The translations under genes and the position numbers were made by a program. DNA of 64,000 nt from Flavobacteriaceae bacterium (GTDB lineage Bacteria > Bacteroidota > Bacteroidia > Flavobacteriales > Flavobacteriaceae). Position 1 is the stretch's first letter, and each line of letters opens with the position of its first letter. Under the pieces are notes generated by a model. It made no database searches. It worked only from the letters and a program-made list of their open reading frames with translations, and was not told the origin of the DNA. Shown piece by piece: positions 37,123-46,691 of this stretch. The stretch spans positions 62,001-126,000 of the forward strand of contig JAPOSZ010000003.1 of assembly GCA_026709415.1 (NCBI GenBank). The letters run 5' to 3'.

Positions 37123-39966
37123 ATGAAGTTCTCCTATTTGGGATTTTTTTTGATCATTTTCAATAGTCTTATTGCCTGGGCTCAAAGCCAAAGAACCCAA
37201 TATTCTATTGATGCTGAATTATCCATAGATGAATATCATGTTTCTGTTGCACAAATAATCTCTTTTAAAAATCCAACGAATGAGGAAACCGACATCTTTT
37301 ATTTGCTAGACTGGAATAACGCTTATGCCAATAGCCAAACACCACTTTCAGACCACCTAGCGGAAGATTTTAATCGGCGATTTTATCTCTCAGGAAACCA
37401 TGCCAAGGGAAACACTCAAGTCCAAAGCATCCGTTTCAAAGATCAATCTCTAGCGTATCAACGGCTGAGCAAACAACCTGACATTATCCAAATTGTTACT
37501 CCCTATTCAATAAAACCCAAGGAATCCATCGAACTCACCTTACATTATAAAATTAAAATACCTAGTAATCGGTTTACTGGGATAGGGGTTAAAAATGGGG
37601 AAAGCATCATTTTGAGAAATTGGTATATCCGTTTGGCTCCATTTATTGACAATCAATGGTTACTCCACAGCGAGTTGGGGCTCAGTGACAATAGCCACCT
37701 GCCTTCTGATTACAGAATTGATTGGAGGATACCCAATGGCATGCATTTTTATAGCAATCTAATCAACGAAAGCCCAGTTGTCGGGAAAAGCCATAAAGAC
37801 ATTTTATACGCAGGGCAAAATCTTACTCGGGCTGACTTTGTTTTTAGTTATCAAAAACAGTTTGAAAAATTTGATTTACGAAATGGTAGAATCATAGAAA
37901 CCGACATCATTCCTTCGACCTTGAATCTAGATCATCTTTATGAGATGATCAATAAAATTGATGATTTTATTATTGAAAAAACGGCCATGCACTCGCATCC
38001 GAAACAGATGGTATTGTCCTTAGATCACGATAAAAACCCTTTTATAGGACTCAACCTATTGCCTAGATGGCTTGATCTATACCCCGATGGATTTCGATTT
38101 GAATTAGAGTATCTCATAGCTAGTCTGAGGGGTTACTTGCACAATTTACCCATTGATAAAAGAAAAAACCATTGGATTATCAATGGCCTTCAAACCTATT
38201 TTGTAATTCAATATGTAGAAGAATTTTATCCTGATTTAAAGTTTTTAGGCAACATTTCCAATCTCAAACTAATACAATCCTATCAATGGAGTAACCTCAA
38301 TTTTAATGAAAGTTATTTGTTCTTTATTCAAGCCTCTGAGGCTTCGCAAGATTTTCAACCCGATGGGTTGTCAAAAGAAAAACTAACTCGTTATAATCAT
38401 CAAACCATTTCTCCCTATCGGGTAGGCACTGGTTTGGTTTACCTTGAAAATTATTTTAATGAGAATATTCCAGAAGTTGATTTTGAACAAGTCATAAAAG
38501 ATTATAGTCATTCAATGTTTTACGAGTTTACCAACGATGAAACGAATGATTTTTCAAGCTTTTTTCAAAAAAGCACCACCTTGGATTTATCTTGGTTTTT
38601 TGACACCTATCTCAATGGTGCTGAAAATATAGATGTTTCTATTAAATCATTTCAAAAAAAAGAGCACCTTTATCAAATTGAATTAGATGAAAAGAATGGA
38701 AAATCTTTACCCGTTGAAGTTGTTTTTTATGATGACAATCGAGAAAAAATTGATTCAAGATGGATTGATCTGAAAAAGGGAGAAACGACTCGATTTAATT
38801 GGCCAATTAATCAAAGTGCCTATGTAGCGGTCAATCCTAAATTAACTCTAGCCGATAGTAATCGTAAGAATAATTGGCATATTACCAGTCAAAATATGGA
38901 TGTCAAACCATTCAAACTACAATTTGGTTTTGATATTGATAATCCCACTCGAACTCAATTGTTTTATTACCCTTGGACCAAATACAATACTTATGATGGC
39001 ATCACTATCGGCACTCGATTATTCAATATTCAAGAAAAAAAACAAACTATCCGATTTGATTTCGAACCATTGTATTCTTTAAAAGAGGACACTTTTGTTG
39101 GAGATGCTAAATTTTCGATTAATTTATACAAGGATAATCTGAGTAAATACCGAGAACAATATTCTTTTAATTTCAATACATTTCATTACGATGCTGGTTT
39201 GCGTTACTCCTTGTTTAGACCATCGATTCGTTGGTATTTTAGACCATCCGATTTAAGATCCAGAAAAAACCATTTAGCAGAAATTGCCCTATACTCTGTT
39301 CGCTTTGATCAAAGCGAAGTGTCTAGTGAATTACCTAACTACGATGTCGTATCACTTCGTCACCTTTTTTCAAATAAAGAAGCCATCAATTACTTCACTT
39401 TTGATACTGGTTTAGAACTATCTAAAGATTTTTCAAAACTTTCATGGACTCTTGATTATCGCCGACTTCAACACAATGGCAGTCAAATTGGGGCTCGCAT
39501 TTTTATCGGCAAGTTTTTGAGTAATCCCTTGAAAGATGACTATTTTCACTATCGAATTAGCAAACCCAAAGATTATTTGTTTCGATATCGAGTTTTTGGA
39601 AGAAGTGACACCACTGGAATATTCAGTCAACAGTTTATCAATTTAGATGGCGCGTTTAAAACCGATTTCACCGATGGAATTTCAGATAATTTTATGGCTG
39701 CTACCAATCTTTATTTCGGTGTTTGGAAGTTCATCGAACTATATGGAGATTTTGCCTTGTTGAAATCCAAAGAATTATCTGCAAAAACATTCTGGGGTGG
39801 TGGTATTCGATTGAATATTGTCCCCGATTATTTAGAGTTCTTTTTTCCACTAGTCGCCAAAAACCAGAGTCCAATCAACGATCATGGTTATTTTCGAAAT
39901 ATCCGATTTACTTTTTACATTCATCCCAATGTCTTTAGAGAACTCTTTTCGAAACGGTGGGAATGA
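37123..39966 (+). CDS. Secreted M1-like protein lacking the zinc-site residues
   Basis: The 947-residue protein starts at ATG 37123 with a signal peptide (MKFSYLGFFLIIFNSLIAWA). It has the beta-domain and catalytic-like region of M1-type peptidases found in Bacteroidota: KKSxDY-like KRKNHWIINGLQTYF precedes YVEEFYPDLKFLG. At the place of HExxH the sequence is LIASL (residues 331-335), and the Glu 18 residues downstream of HExxH is Asn354 (WIINGL in place of WLNEGL). Zinc binding and catalysis are therefore very unlikely. The C-terminal 350 residues are beta-rich with long aromatic strands (FRYRVFGRSD and similar), which may be membrane-associated. It is probably a pseudo-peptidase with a binding or structural role. 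Confidence 0.65.
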   Translation: MKFSYLGFFLIIFNSLIAWAQSQRTQYSIDAELSIDEYHVSVAQIISFKNPTNEETDIFYLLDWNNAYANSQTPLSDHLAEDFNRRFYLSGNHAKGNTQVQSIRFKDQSLAYQRLSKQPDIIQIVTPYSIKPKESIELTLHYKIKIPSNRFTGIGVKNGESIILRNWYIRLAPFIDNQWLLHSELGLSDNSHLPSDYRIDWRIPNGMHFYSNLINESPVVGKSHKDILYAGQNLTRADFVFSYQKQFEKFDLRNGRIIETDIIPSTLNLDHLYEMINKIDDFIIEKTAMHSHPKQMVLSLDHDKNPFIGLNLLPRWLDLYPDGFRFELEYLIASLRGYLHNLPIDKRKNHWIINGLQTYFVIQYVEEFYPDLKFLGNISNLKLIQSYQWSNLNFNESYLFFIQASEASQDFQPDGLSKEKLTRYNHQTISPYRVGTGLVYLENYFNENIPEVDFEQVIKDYSHSMFYEFTNDETNDFSSFFQKSTTLDLSWFFDTYLNGAENIDVSIKSFQKKEHLYQIELDEKNGKSLPVEVVFYDDNREKIDSRWIDLKKGETTRFNWPINQSAYVAVNPKLTLADSNRKNNWHITSQNMDVKPFKLQFGFDIDNPTRTQLFYYPWTKYNTYDGITIGTRLFNIQEKKQTIRFDFEPLYSLKEDTFVGDAKFSINLYKDNLSKYREQYSFNFNTFHYDAGLRYSLFRPSIRWYFRPSDLRSRKNHLAEIALYSVRFDQSEVSSELPNYDVVSLRHLFSNKEAINYFTFDTGLELSKDFSKLSWTLDYRRLQHNGSQIGARIFIGKFLSNPLKDDYFHYRISKPKDYLFRYRVFGRSDTTGIFSQQFINLDGAFKTDFTDGISDNFMAATNLYFGVWKFIELYGDFALLKSKELSAKTFWGGGIRLNIVPDYLEFFFPLVAKNQSPINDHGYFRNIRFTFYIHPNVFRELFSKRWE

Positions 39967-40070
39967 ACAAGGAAATCCATGAAGAAAGATTCTGAAGAGA
40001 ATTGCTCCCCATCTTCAAAGGATTTCCAAAAAACAGTTTAATCCTATCAATGAATTCACTTAACTTTGTG

Positions 40071-40078
40071 TTGGTGAA
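40071..40078 (+). promoter_or_regulatory. TAnnTTTG box before a truncated frame
   Basis: TAACTTTG lies 14 bases before the ATG at 40093 and supports that start as real or formerly real. Confidence 0.35.
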
Positions 40079-40092
40079 TCGAAATTCCAATT

Positions 40093-40257
40093 ATGGAACT
40101 AGCGTTACTAGACGAACAAAAACAGTTTACAGAAAGAGTTCAAAATCACATTAAAAAACATGATGATTTGCCTAACATAGGTTATACGCTACGTTTATAT
40201 TGTTGGATGAAATACACATCTTTAATCAAAATACCCCCCCCCAAATTTATCTTTTAG
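40093..40257 (+). CDS. Short hypothetical frame (54 residues), possibly truncated
   Basis: An ATG 14 bases after a promoter-like box opens MELALLDEQKQFTERVQNHI, ending in KIPPPKFIF and a TAG at 40255-40257. The charged first 30 residues look like real coding sequence. The last part crosses a run of nine C (around 40234), so a slip there may have ended the frame early. I do not recognise the family. Confidence 0.35.
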   Translation: MELALLDEQKQFTERVQNHIKKHDDLPNIGYTLRLYCWMKYTSLIKIPPPKFIF

Positions 40258-40315
40258 TTTCTGCTTAGTCTTTTTATTTCTTTTAATTACGACGAATAAA
40301 AGTTATCAGCAGGGT

Positions 40316-40720
40316 GTGCTTTATTCTTCAATAGGTGAAAACAACTCTTTTGGAGTTGGTGTTGCATATTTGCCATACAAAACAGGGGTTGCACTAGGTT
40401 TTGACTTAGGGGGTGACGATGGCCAATTATTAGTTTTATTCGGAATTGGAGTTAATCTTAGTTTTAAACTCAAAAAGAGTATTAGTTCTGGTTTTGTTTT
40501 GATAAGTATGATTGGAGCAAGACAAGTTGGAACATACTGTCCTCGTTCTTATTTAGGTTTTAGATGTTATGCAGATGCAGATCCCGAAGGGATTTACGAG
40601 TTAGATTATGGAGGTATCGTTGGATATCAATTTAAAAGAAGGTCTGTTGGTGCTGGGTTTTTAATAGGGACTAAAGTTACAAGTGGTACAGTTCAAGGAG
40701 TAGTGGGCTATCGATGGTAA
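40316..40720 (+). CDS. Outer-membrane-like beta-barrel fragment, start disturbed
   Basis: The 134-residue frame opens with GTG. Its strands (NNSFGVGVAYLPYKTGVALGFDLGG, GVVGYRW at the end) alternate polar and hydrophobic residues and finish in an aromatic residue, like small outer-membrane barrels. The same frame extends upstream (LITTNKSYQQGVLYSS) to an in-frame TAG near 40265. A hydrophobic signal-like run (LLSLFISF) lies in another frame there. The N-terminus is thus probably frameshifted away. Family unknown. Confidence 0.45.
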   Translation: MLYSSIGENNSFGVGVAYLPYKTGVALGFDLGGDDGQLLVLFGIGVNLSFKLKKSISSGFVLISMIGARQVGTYCPRSYLGFRCYADADPEGIYELDYGGIVGYQFKRRSVGAGFLIGTKVTSGTVQGVVGYRW

Positions 40721-40819
40721 ACTTCTTACTTGAAAATGGCATTTAATTAAAGTCATGTTTAAGAGGATGAAGTGGCGTTCTATGAATCCAATTACAAAGA
40801 AGCTTTGACTCATTTTGTG

Positions 40820-40827
40820 TAATTTTG
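40820..40827 (+). promoter_or_regulatory. TAnnTTTG box for the E1 fusion gene
   Basis: TAATTTTG lies 19 bases before the GTG at 40847 and supports that start. A TTTG (40804-40807) is too close to be a standard -33 element. Confidence 0.35.
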
Positions 40828-40846
40828 GATTCCTTTACTTTCCCGA

Positions 40847-43264
40847 GTGGATTCTTCTGAACTGATTGATATCGTTCCTAAAAAAATTTCTTCCCAAACG
40901 GCCTTAAATGATTTTAAATTAATCACCCTCAGTCGTGCTTTGAGTGTACTTGGAAGGAAAGAAGTTCTTCTAGGAAAAGCCAAATTCGGAATTTTTGGTG
41001 ATGGAAAAGAATTAGTTCAAGCCGTGATGCATCGCTATTTTAGAAATGGAGATTGCCGTTCAGGTTATTACCGTGACCAAACCCTCATGCTAGCTCAAGG
41101 TTTAATCGATGAAGAACAGTTTTTTTCAGCGCTGTATGCGGATTTAGACATCCATCGAGAACCCATGTCCGGAGGAAGACAAATGAATTCCCATTACTTC
41201 AGTCCAAATTTGGGGTCAAACAAAGAATGGATTTCACAACTGGATCAAAAAAATCATTTTGCCGATGTCTCTTCCACATCGACTCAAATGCCACGTATAG
41301 TTGGATTGGCCCAGGCCTCGGTTTATTATCGCCACCACAAAATTAAAAACCAAAAACTTTTTTCTAACAATGGAAATGAAATTATTTGGGGAACCATCGG
41401 TAATGCCAGTACATCGGAAGGCCTTTTCTTAGAGTCTTTCAATGCTTTAGGAGTTCAACAAGGACCAGCCATTATCAATGTGTGGGATGATGATTATGGG
41501 ATATCTGTTGAAAACTCGCTTCACACCACCAAAGAAAGCATATCTGAAGCTTTAGCCGGATTCCAAAGAACCGAAACACAAAAAGGATTCGAAATTTTGA
41601 CCGTTAAAGGATGGGATTATCTAGGACTGATAGAAACCTATGCCTATGCTGAAGAATTAGCTCGTAAAGAACATATCCCTATTCTAATTCATGTCACAGA
41701 ACTCACCCAACCTTCAGGACATTCCACATCTGGTTCCCATGAAAGATATAAAAGTGCTGAGCGCCTAGAATGGGAAAAAGAATTCGATTGTAATGTTCAA
41801 ATGAAAAAATGGTTGTTGGAAAATGAATTCGCAAGCATTGAAGAACTAGAAGACATTGAAGATCAAATGGCCGTTCGTGCCAAAACCGCCAAGAATAAAG
41901 CTTGGGCCGCTTATCAATCACCTATTAAAAAAGAAAAAACGGTATTGCTTGAATTCCTAAATGAGTTCATTTCTGAAACCTATAACGATACCTCCATTCA
42001 AGTTATTCGCAACAATCTTTCAAAAATTGAAAACCCTACTTATAAAAATATATTTCATGCGGCAAGACAAACCATCACGCGGTTATATTCTTTTCCAGAT
42101 ATTGATTCAGAAGATTTCAATACGTGGTTTGAAGAACTAGATGCTGATATTCGAGAACGGATTTCTTCTGATTTATATGCCCAGTCCATAGATGATCTCA
42201 AGGATTTAAATCCAATCCCTCCAAAGTATGGAGATTCCCCTGCTATTGCCGATGGTCGGATCATTATCCGTGACAATTTTGATGCATTATTATCTAAACA
42301 CGATAACTTGTTGATATTCGGTGAAGATGTAGGAAAACTTGGCGATGTCAATCAAGGGGTTGAAGGATTACAAAAAAAACACGGTGAACACCGTGTTTTT
42401 GATACTTCCATACGAGAAGCTTCAATTATAGGACAAGGTTTAGGATTGGCCCATAGAGGATTTCGACCGATTGCTGAGATTCAATATTTGGATTACCTGC
42501 CTTTTGCTATGAGTGTTTTAATGGATGATTTGGCTTGCTTATTTTATCGTACTCGCGGAAGACAAATCGCGCCGTTAATCATTCGAACAAGAGGTCATCG
42601 TTTAGAAGGTATTTGGCATTCCGGATCTCAAATGGGGGGTATTGTTCATCTATTGAGGGGGATATACATCTTGGTCCCTCGTAATATGACCCAAGCCGCG
42701 GGTTTTTATAATCTCCTTTTAAAGACCAAACAACCAGCACTTGTCATTGAGCCGCTTAATTGCTATCGAATCAAAGAAAAATCACCTTATAATCTTGGGG
42801 AATTCACCACTTCATTCGGAAAAGTAGAAACCTTGATCAGTGGACTAGATGTTACTATCGTTTCCTATGGTTCTACCTTGAAAATTATCCGTGAAGCCGA
42901 AAAACAATTACGGGTATTGGGGATAGAAGTTGAACTGATTGATATTCAAAGTTTAATCCCTTTTGATATCGATAAAGACATTAGAAAAAGTCTTTCAAAA
43001 ACCAGTCGATTAGTCATTATTGACGAAGATGTTCCCGGTGGTGCAACGGCCTACATTTTGCAGCAGTTGATAGATAAACAAAATATTTTTTCACTTTTGG
43101 ATGCTGCCCCTGTTTTATTGTCAGCAAAAGCTCACAGACCAGCTTATGGAAGTGATGGTGATTATTTTTCCAAACCATCATCGGACGATGTAGTTGAAGT
43201 TGTTTATAAATTAATGCATGAATCGAATCCTAGAAAATTTCCTAGCAATTCAAAATTCTACTAA
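40847..43264 (+). CDS. 2-oxoacid dehydrogenase E1, fused alpha and beta
   Basis: The 805-residue protein joins the E1 alpha and beta chains of a branched-chain-type 2-oxoacid dehydrogenase (2-oxoisovalerate). It decarboxylates the 2-oxoacid with thiamine diphosphate and passes the acyl group to E2. The alpha half has a FRNGDCRSGYYRDQT region and, at the TPP site, GTIGNASTSEGLFLES and WDDDYGIS. The beta half begins near residue 475 with IFGEDVGKLGDVNQGVEGL and EASIIGQGLGLAHRGFRPIAEIQY. The usual alpha GDG...NN reads GNA...DD, which I recall as normal in the Bacteroidota fused form. It starts with GTG; the end overlaps holA by 23 bases (convergent). Confidence 0.85.
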   Translation: MDSSELIDIVPKKISSQTALNDFKLITLSRALSVLGRKEVLLGKAKFGIFGDGKELVQAVMHRYFRNGDCRSGYYRDQTLMLAQGLIDEEQFFSALYADLDIHREPMSGGRQMNSHYFSPNLGSNKEWISQLDQKNHFADVSSTSTQMPRIVGLAQASVYYRHHKIKNQKLFSNNGNEIIWGTIGNASTSEGLFLESFNALGVQQGPAIINVWDDDYGISVENSLHTTKESISEALAGFQRTETQKGFEILTVKGWDYLGLIETYAYAEELARKEHIPILIHVTELTQPSGHSTSGSHERYKSAERLEWEKEFDCNVQMKKWLLENEFASIEELEDIEDQMAVRAKTAKNKAWAAYQSPIKKEKTVLLEFLNEFISETYNDTSIQVIRNNLSKIENPTYKNIFHAARQTITRLYSFPDIDSEDFNTWFEELDADIRERISSDLYAQSIDDLKDLNPIPPKYGDSPAIADGRIIIRDNFDALLSKHDNLLIFGEDVGKLGDVNQGVEGLQKKHGEHRVFDTSIREASIIGQGLGLAHRGFRPIAEIQYLDYLPFAMSVLMDDLACLFYRTRGRQIAPLIIRTRGHRLEGIWHSGSQMGGIVHLLRGIYILVPRNMTQAAGFYNLLLKTKQPALVIEPLNCYRIKEKSPYNLGEFTTSFGKVETLISGLDVTIVSYGSTLKIIREAEKQLRVLGIEVELIDIQSLIPFDIDKDIRKSLSKTSRLVIIDEDVPGGATAYILQQLIDKQNIFSLLDAAPVLLSAKAHRPAYGSDGDYFSKPSSDDVVEVVYKLMHESNPRKFPSNSKFY

Positions 43265-44258
43265 TGAGTTCACTCAACTCATAATAATCATTTGATTTAT
43301 TGGCTTTAATTCCCTTTATTCTTAAATCCGTATTAAAAATTTCATTCAATACGGTTTTTGTTTGATTCATATCAAACTTTGTTGATGTTGCTAGGTATTC
43401 ATTTAAAAAATAAGGATGGATTTTCAACATTTGTGATGCTTTAGATTTTTCGGATAAACAATGCAGTGACAAGATTTTAGTGAAATACGAATGGAGAACA
43501 CTCAGAGTAACAACCATCGGATTCATTGAAGGATTGTTGCTCAGATGTTTTGCAATTAAAAAGGCCTTTTTCGCATCTCTTTTTCCGATGGCTTGTTGTA
43601 ATTCAAAGACATTAAAATCTTTAGAAATCCCAATATAATTATCAATAATTTCAGAAGTGACGACTTGATTTCCAACGACTAATTTTAATTTATCCAAAAC
43701 CGATTGGATTTTATGTAGTGAATTACCATTGTATTCCCTGAGCAACTTTATCTGATTTAAATCGATGTTTAGTCCCATGGATTTGGCTTTGTGATTAGTC
43801 CATGATTCCACTTCAGAATCGTAGAGTGGTTTGAATTCCATCACTACCCCACTTTTGGCGATTAGCTTATAGACTTTTTTTCGTTTATCGAACTCTTTGC
43901 CTTCATAACCATATATCAAAACGGTAGATTTAGAAGGGTTTTCAGCATATGGAGTCAAGTCATCCATATTCTTTTTTATATTTTGAGCTCTTTTAACTAA
44001 GACTAGCCGATATTTACCAAACATGGGATACATTTTAGCTGAAGCTATAATTTGTTCAATAGTCGCCTGATTCCCATCAAAGCTCATCATATCAAATTCA
44101 GAACCATTGACATCCAAAATTTGTTTTTCGAGCAGTTGAGTTAATTCTTTTATAAAATATGTTTCTTGACCTGAAAACAAATAAATTGGAGCGAACTTAT
44201 GATTGGATATATCTTGTTTAAGTTGGTTATATTTTTGAAATCGATGGGAATTCAGCAT
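43242..44258 (-). CDS. holA: DNA polymerase III delta subunit
   Basis: The clamp-loader delta subunit opens the beta clamp. The 338-residue protein has the family opening (YLFSGQETYFIKELTQLLEKQIL), a central KTIKKNMDD-like turn, and the lysine-rich KANKSNDYYELSELI ending. Divergent from it, 20 bases away, is an HsdR_N-like gene, an arrangement common in Bacteroidota. It overlaps the E1 gene end by 23 bases. Confidence 0.9.
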   Translation of the reverse strand: MLNSHRFQKYNQLKQDISNHKFAPIYLFSGQETYFIKELTQLLEKQILDVNGSEFDMMSFDGNQATIEQIIASAKMYPMFGKYRLVLVKRAQNIKKNMDDLTPYAENPSKSTVLIYGYEGKEFDKRKKVYKLIAKSGVVMEFKPLYDSEVESWTNHKAKSMGLNIDLNQIKLLREYNGNSLHKIQSVLDKLKLVVGNQVVTSEIIDNYIGISKDFNVFELQQAIGKRDAKKAFLIAKHLSNNPSMNPMVVTLSVLHSYFTKILSLHCLSEKSKASQMLKIHPYFLNEYLATSTKFDMNQTKTVLNEIFNTDLRIKGIKANKSNDYYELSELISRILNC

Positions 44259-44278
44259 TGATTTAGTAAATTGTTTTC

Positions 44279-44731
44279 ATGGAAGATGCCCTGAGAAATT
44301 CGGTTAATGAAATAAAAACTAAAATTATTGGCCATAAACGATACCTTTTTGATCAAGTTCGGGAAAAATGGTTGATCGATACTCCTGAAGAACGAGTTCG
44401 GATGCAATGTGTTCAATATTTGATTTCGGAAGTGAATGTACCAAAAACATGGATTTTAATCGAACATCAAATTAAATTACATAATACCGTAAAACGGGTG
44501 GATATCTTGGTTAAAAACAAAAATCAAACAAATTTTTTGATGGTCGAGTGTAAAGCTCCATCCGTTAGAATTACGCCAAAACTGATTGAACAACAGACTA
44601 CAATATATGCTAAAAAAATTCAGTGTGACTATTATATGGTGACCAATGGAAAAACACTTCCATGGATCTATACATATAATTCCAAAACTGGAGATTATCG
44701 TTTTTTAAAACAATTACCCTTATATCATTGA
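44279..44731 (+). CDS. HsdR N-terminal domain-like protein
   Basis: The 150-residue protein carries a PD-(D/E)xK-type core: KRVDILVKN with the catalytic-type Asp, then FLMVECKAPSVRI with E and K. It resembles the N-terminal nuclease domain of type I restriction HsdR, but it is stand-alone, and no hsdM or hsdS neighbours exist, so it is not a restriction system. It is conserved next to holA in this phylum as far as I recall. A nuclease role in DNA maintenance is possible. It overlaps the glycosyltransferase gene by 4 bases. Confidence 0.75.
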   Translation: MEDALRNSVNEIKTKIIGHKRYLFDQVREKWLIDTPEERVRMQCVQYLISEVNVPKTWILIEHQIKLHNTVKRVDILVKNKNQTNFLMVECKAPSVRITPKLIEQQTTIYAKKIQCDYYMVTNGKTLPWIYTYNSKTGDYRFLKQLPLYH

Positions 44732-45726
44732 ACCATATCGATCAAATAGCCATCGCCATATTAAATTACAACGGTCTGGATTTACTAAAACAGTTTTTAC
44801 CACACGTTATTTCCAATAGTCCGGAGGGCAAAATTTACATCATCGATAATGGATCTAGTGATGATTCAATTCATTGGATCAAAACCCATTATCCATCGAT
44901 TAAAATCATTTCACTTGATAAAAATTTTGGTTATGCTCGTGGGTATAATCAAGGCGTTCAACAAATCAAAGAATCCTTGATATGTTTTCTAAACAATGAT
45001 GTTCAAGTACCAGAAAATTGGCTTCAACCAATTCTTATGGAATTTGATTCTAAACCACAAATATCGATAGCTCAACCACTAATTCTAGACTATAAAAAAC
45101 CGAAATACTTCGAATATGCCGGTGCCGGTGGGGGATATTTGGATTTTTTTGGATTTCCCTATTGTCGAGGGAGAATTTTTAATCGTTTAGAAAAAATAAC
45201 ATCGATCGACCGAGCCACTCGATCCATTTTTTGGGCATCGGGCGCTTGCTTTTTTGTAAAAAAAGAAGTGTTTGAGGCCATGGGAGGTTTTGATGAAAAT
45301 TTTTTTTGTTATCAAGAAGAAATTGATTTTTGTTGGAGAGCCAAACGGTATGGATATTACACGGCGGCCATCGGACAAAGTGAGGTTTACCACCTTGGAA
45401 GTGGTTCTGCCATGACATCAGCCCGCAAAGTGTTTTATAATCATCGGAATTCATTGATGATGCTATTTAAAAATGCCTCCTTAAGTGACCTCATAGTCAT
45501 ATTACCTAGTCGTTTGATGATGGATTTCTTCATCGGCATTTTTTACTTAATCCAATTCAAGCTATCGAGGTTTAAAGCGATTATACGTTCTCATTGGTCT
45601 TTTTTTAGAAACTGCTCGATTGTTTACAACAAGCGAAAAAACCTAAAAAAATATCCTTATGTCAAACACTTTAATGAACTGAGTATTTTAGGGATATACA
45701 TTAAAGAAAAATTAAAAACCAGATGA
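44728..45726 (+). CDS. Family 2 glycosyltransferase
   Basis: The 332-residue protein has the GT-A fold: IAIAILNYNGLDLLKQFLPHV at the start, IIDNGSSDDSIHWI, CFLNNDVQVPENWL (the D-x-D-type motif) and AMGGFDENFFCYQEEIDFCWRA (the acceptor and base region). A C-terminal hydrophobic stretch (FFIGIFYLIQFKL) suggests membrane association. It transfers sugars to an unknown surface polysaccharide or glycolipid. It starts with TTG 44728, coupled to the gene before. Confidence 0.85.
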   Translation: MNHIDQIAIAILNYNGLDLLKQFLPHVISNSPEGKIYIIDNGSSDDSIHWIKTHYPSIKIISLDKNFGYARGYNQGVQQIKESLICFLNNDVQVPENWLQPILMEFDSKPQISIAQPLILDYKKPKYFEYAGAGGGYLDFFGFPYCRGRIFNRLEKITSIDRATRSIFWASGACFFVKKEVFEAMGGFDENFFCYQEEIDFCWRAKRYGYYTAAIGQSEVYHLGSGSAMTSARKVFYNHRNSLMMLFKNASLSDLIVILPSRLMMDFFIGIFYLIQFKLSRFKAIIRSHWSFFRNCSIVYNKRKNLKKYPYVKHFNELSILGIYIKEKLKTR

Positions 45727-45756
45727 TTTATTTGAAAAAATAAAATTTTAACTTTG
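45727..45756 (+). promoter_or_regulatory. Putative promoter of the OmpA-type gene
   Basis: TTTA (45727-45730) with an 18-base spacing to TAACTTTG (45749-45756) fits the Bacteroidota consensus; TTTG at 45731-45734 is also present but closer. The ATG at 45806 lies 49 bases later. Confidence 0.45.
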
Positions 45757-45805
45757 TAGCACAAAAATTGTCCTAAACATTATTAAACCATTAAATGCCT
45801 ATAAT

Positions 45806-46657
45806 ATGATTCGAATTTTAACTGTAGTCAGTTTGGCTGCTTTTTTGACTTCATGTGTTTCTATGAAAACATTCAAAGATCTAGAGCAACTTCAAACTGA
45901 AACTCAAACCGCACTTGACAGTGCCACTGTCAAATTAAATATTTGTGAAGAAGAGCGAGCAGAAGCTGTAACCGCCATGGATTTGCTCCGACAAGAAAAT
46001 GACTTTTTAAAATCCAATAATCAAGAATTAATCACCAATATTGGTGACTTGACAACCTTAACGCAAAAAGGAGCCGAAAATCTTGAGCGATCATTAGAAA
46101 GTTTACAAGAAAAAGATCTTCAAATTAAAACCATGCAGGAAGCTGTAACCCGTAGAGATTCCGTTACGCTCGCTTTAGTCACTAGCTTAAAGGGTGCCCT
46201 TGGCGATATTTCAGATTCTGATATCGAAATCAGCGTTGAAAAAGGGGTTGTCTATGTGTCGATTTCGGACAAGTTATTATTCAGAAGTGGATCTCATTAT
46301 GTAACGACTCAAGCTCGAGGTGTTTTGGGTAAAGTGGCCACAGTCGTCAACAACCAACCTGAAATTGAATTCATGGTTGAAGGGCATACCGATAACGTGC
46401 CTATTAGTCAACCAGGCATTCAAGATAATTGGGATTTGAGTGTTAAACGAGCTACTTCCGTGGTTCGTATTTTACAAAACGACTTTGATGTCCCACCAGA
46501 GCGAATGGTTGCCGCGGGGAGATCTTATTACCATCCCGTTGCCGATAATGATACCAGTGCTAACAGACAGCTCAATCGAAGAACAAGAATTGTCGTTTTA
46601 CCAAGATTGGGACAGTTTTATGACTTGATTGAACAGGGTATGGAATCAGCTCCATAA
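45806..46657 (+). CDS. OmpA-family lipoprotein
   Basis: The 283-residue product has a lipoprotein signal (MIRILTVVSLAAFLTSCVS). A coiled-coil segment (residues 25-110, for example LEQLQTETQTALDSA) follows, then the OmpA peptidoglycan-binding domain: LLFRSGSHYVTTQAR, MVEGHTDNVPISQPG, and NRQLNRRTRIVVLP with the conserved D and R residues that bind diaminopimelate. It links the outer membrane to peptidoglycan. A strong terminator follows. Confidence 0.9.
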   Translation: MIRILTVVSLAAFLTSCVSMKTFKDLEQLQTETQTALDSATVKLNICEEERAEAVTAMDLLRQENDFLKSNNQELITNIGDLTTLTQKGAENLERSLESLQEKDLQIKTMQEAVTRRDSVTLALVTSLKGALGDISDSDIEISVEKGVVYVSISDKLLFRSGSHYVTTQARGVLGKVATVVNNQPEIEFMVEGHTDNVPISQPGIQDNWDLSVKRATSVVRILQNDFDVPPERMVAAGRSYYHPVADNDTSANRQLNRRTRIVVLPRLGQFYDLIEQGMESAP

Positions 46658-46691
46658 CGAACCATACCGTTTTGATATAAGTAAATATTTT

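Noticed and set aside
39971..40027. Terminator after the M1-like gene
   Set aside because: GGAAATCC pairs with GGATTTCC, but the loop is about 41 bases long and no T run follows.
40847..43264. Catalytically dead E1 alpha half
   Set aside because: GNA and DD in place of GDG and NN looked damaging, but I recall the same residues in fused Bacteroidota E1 proteins, and the rest is intact.
44279..44731. Type I restriction-modification system
   Set aside because: Only an HsdR_N-like domain is present; no hsdM, hsdS or helicase part lies nearby.
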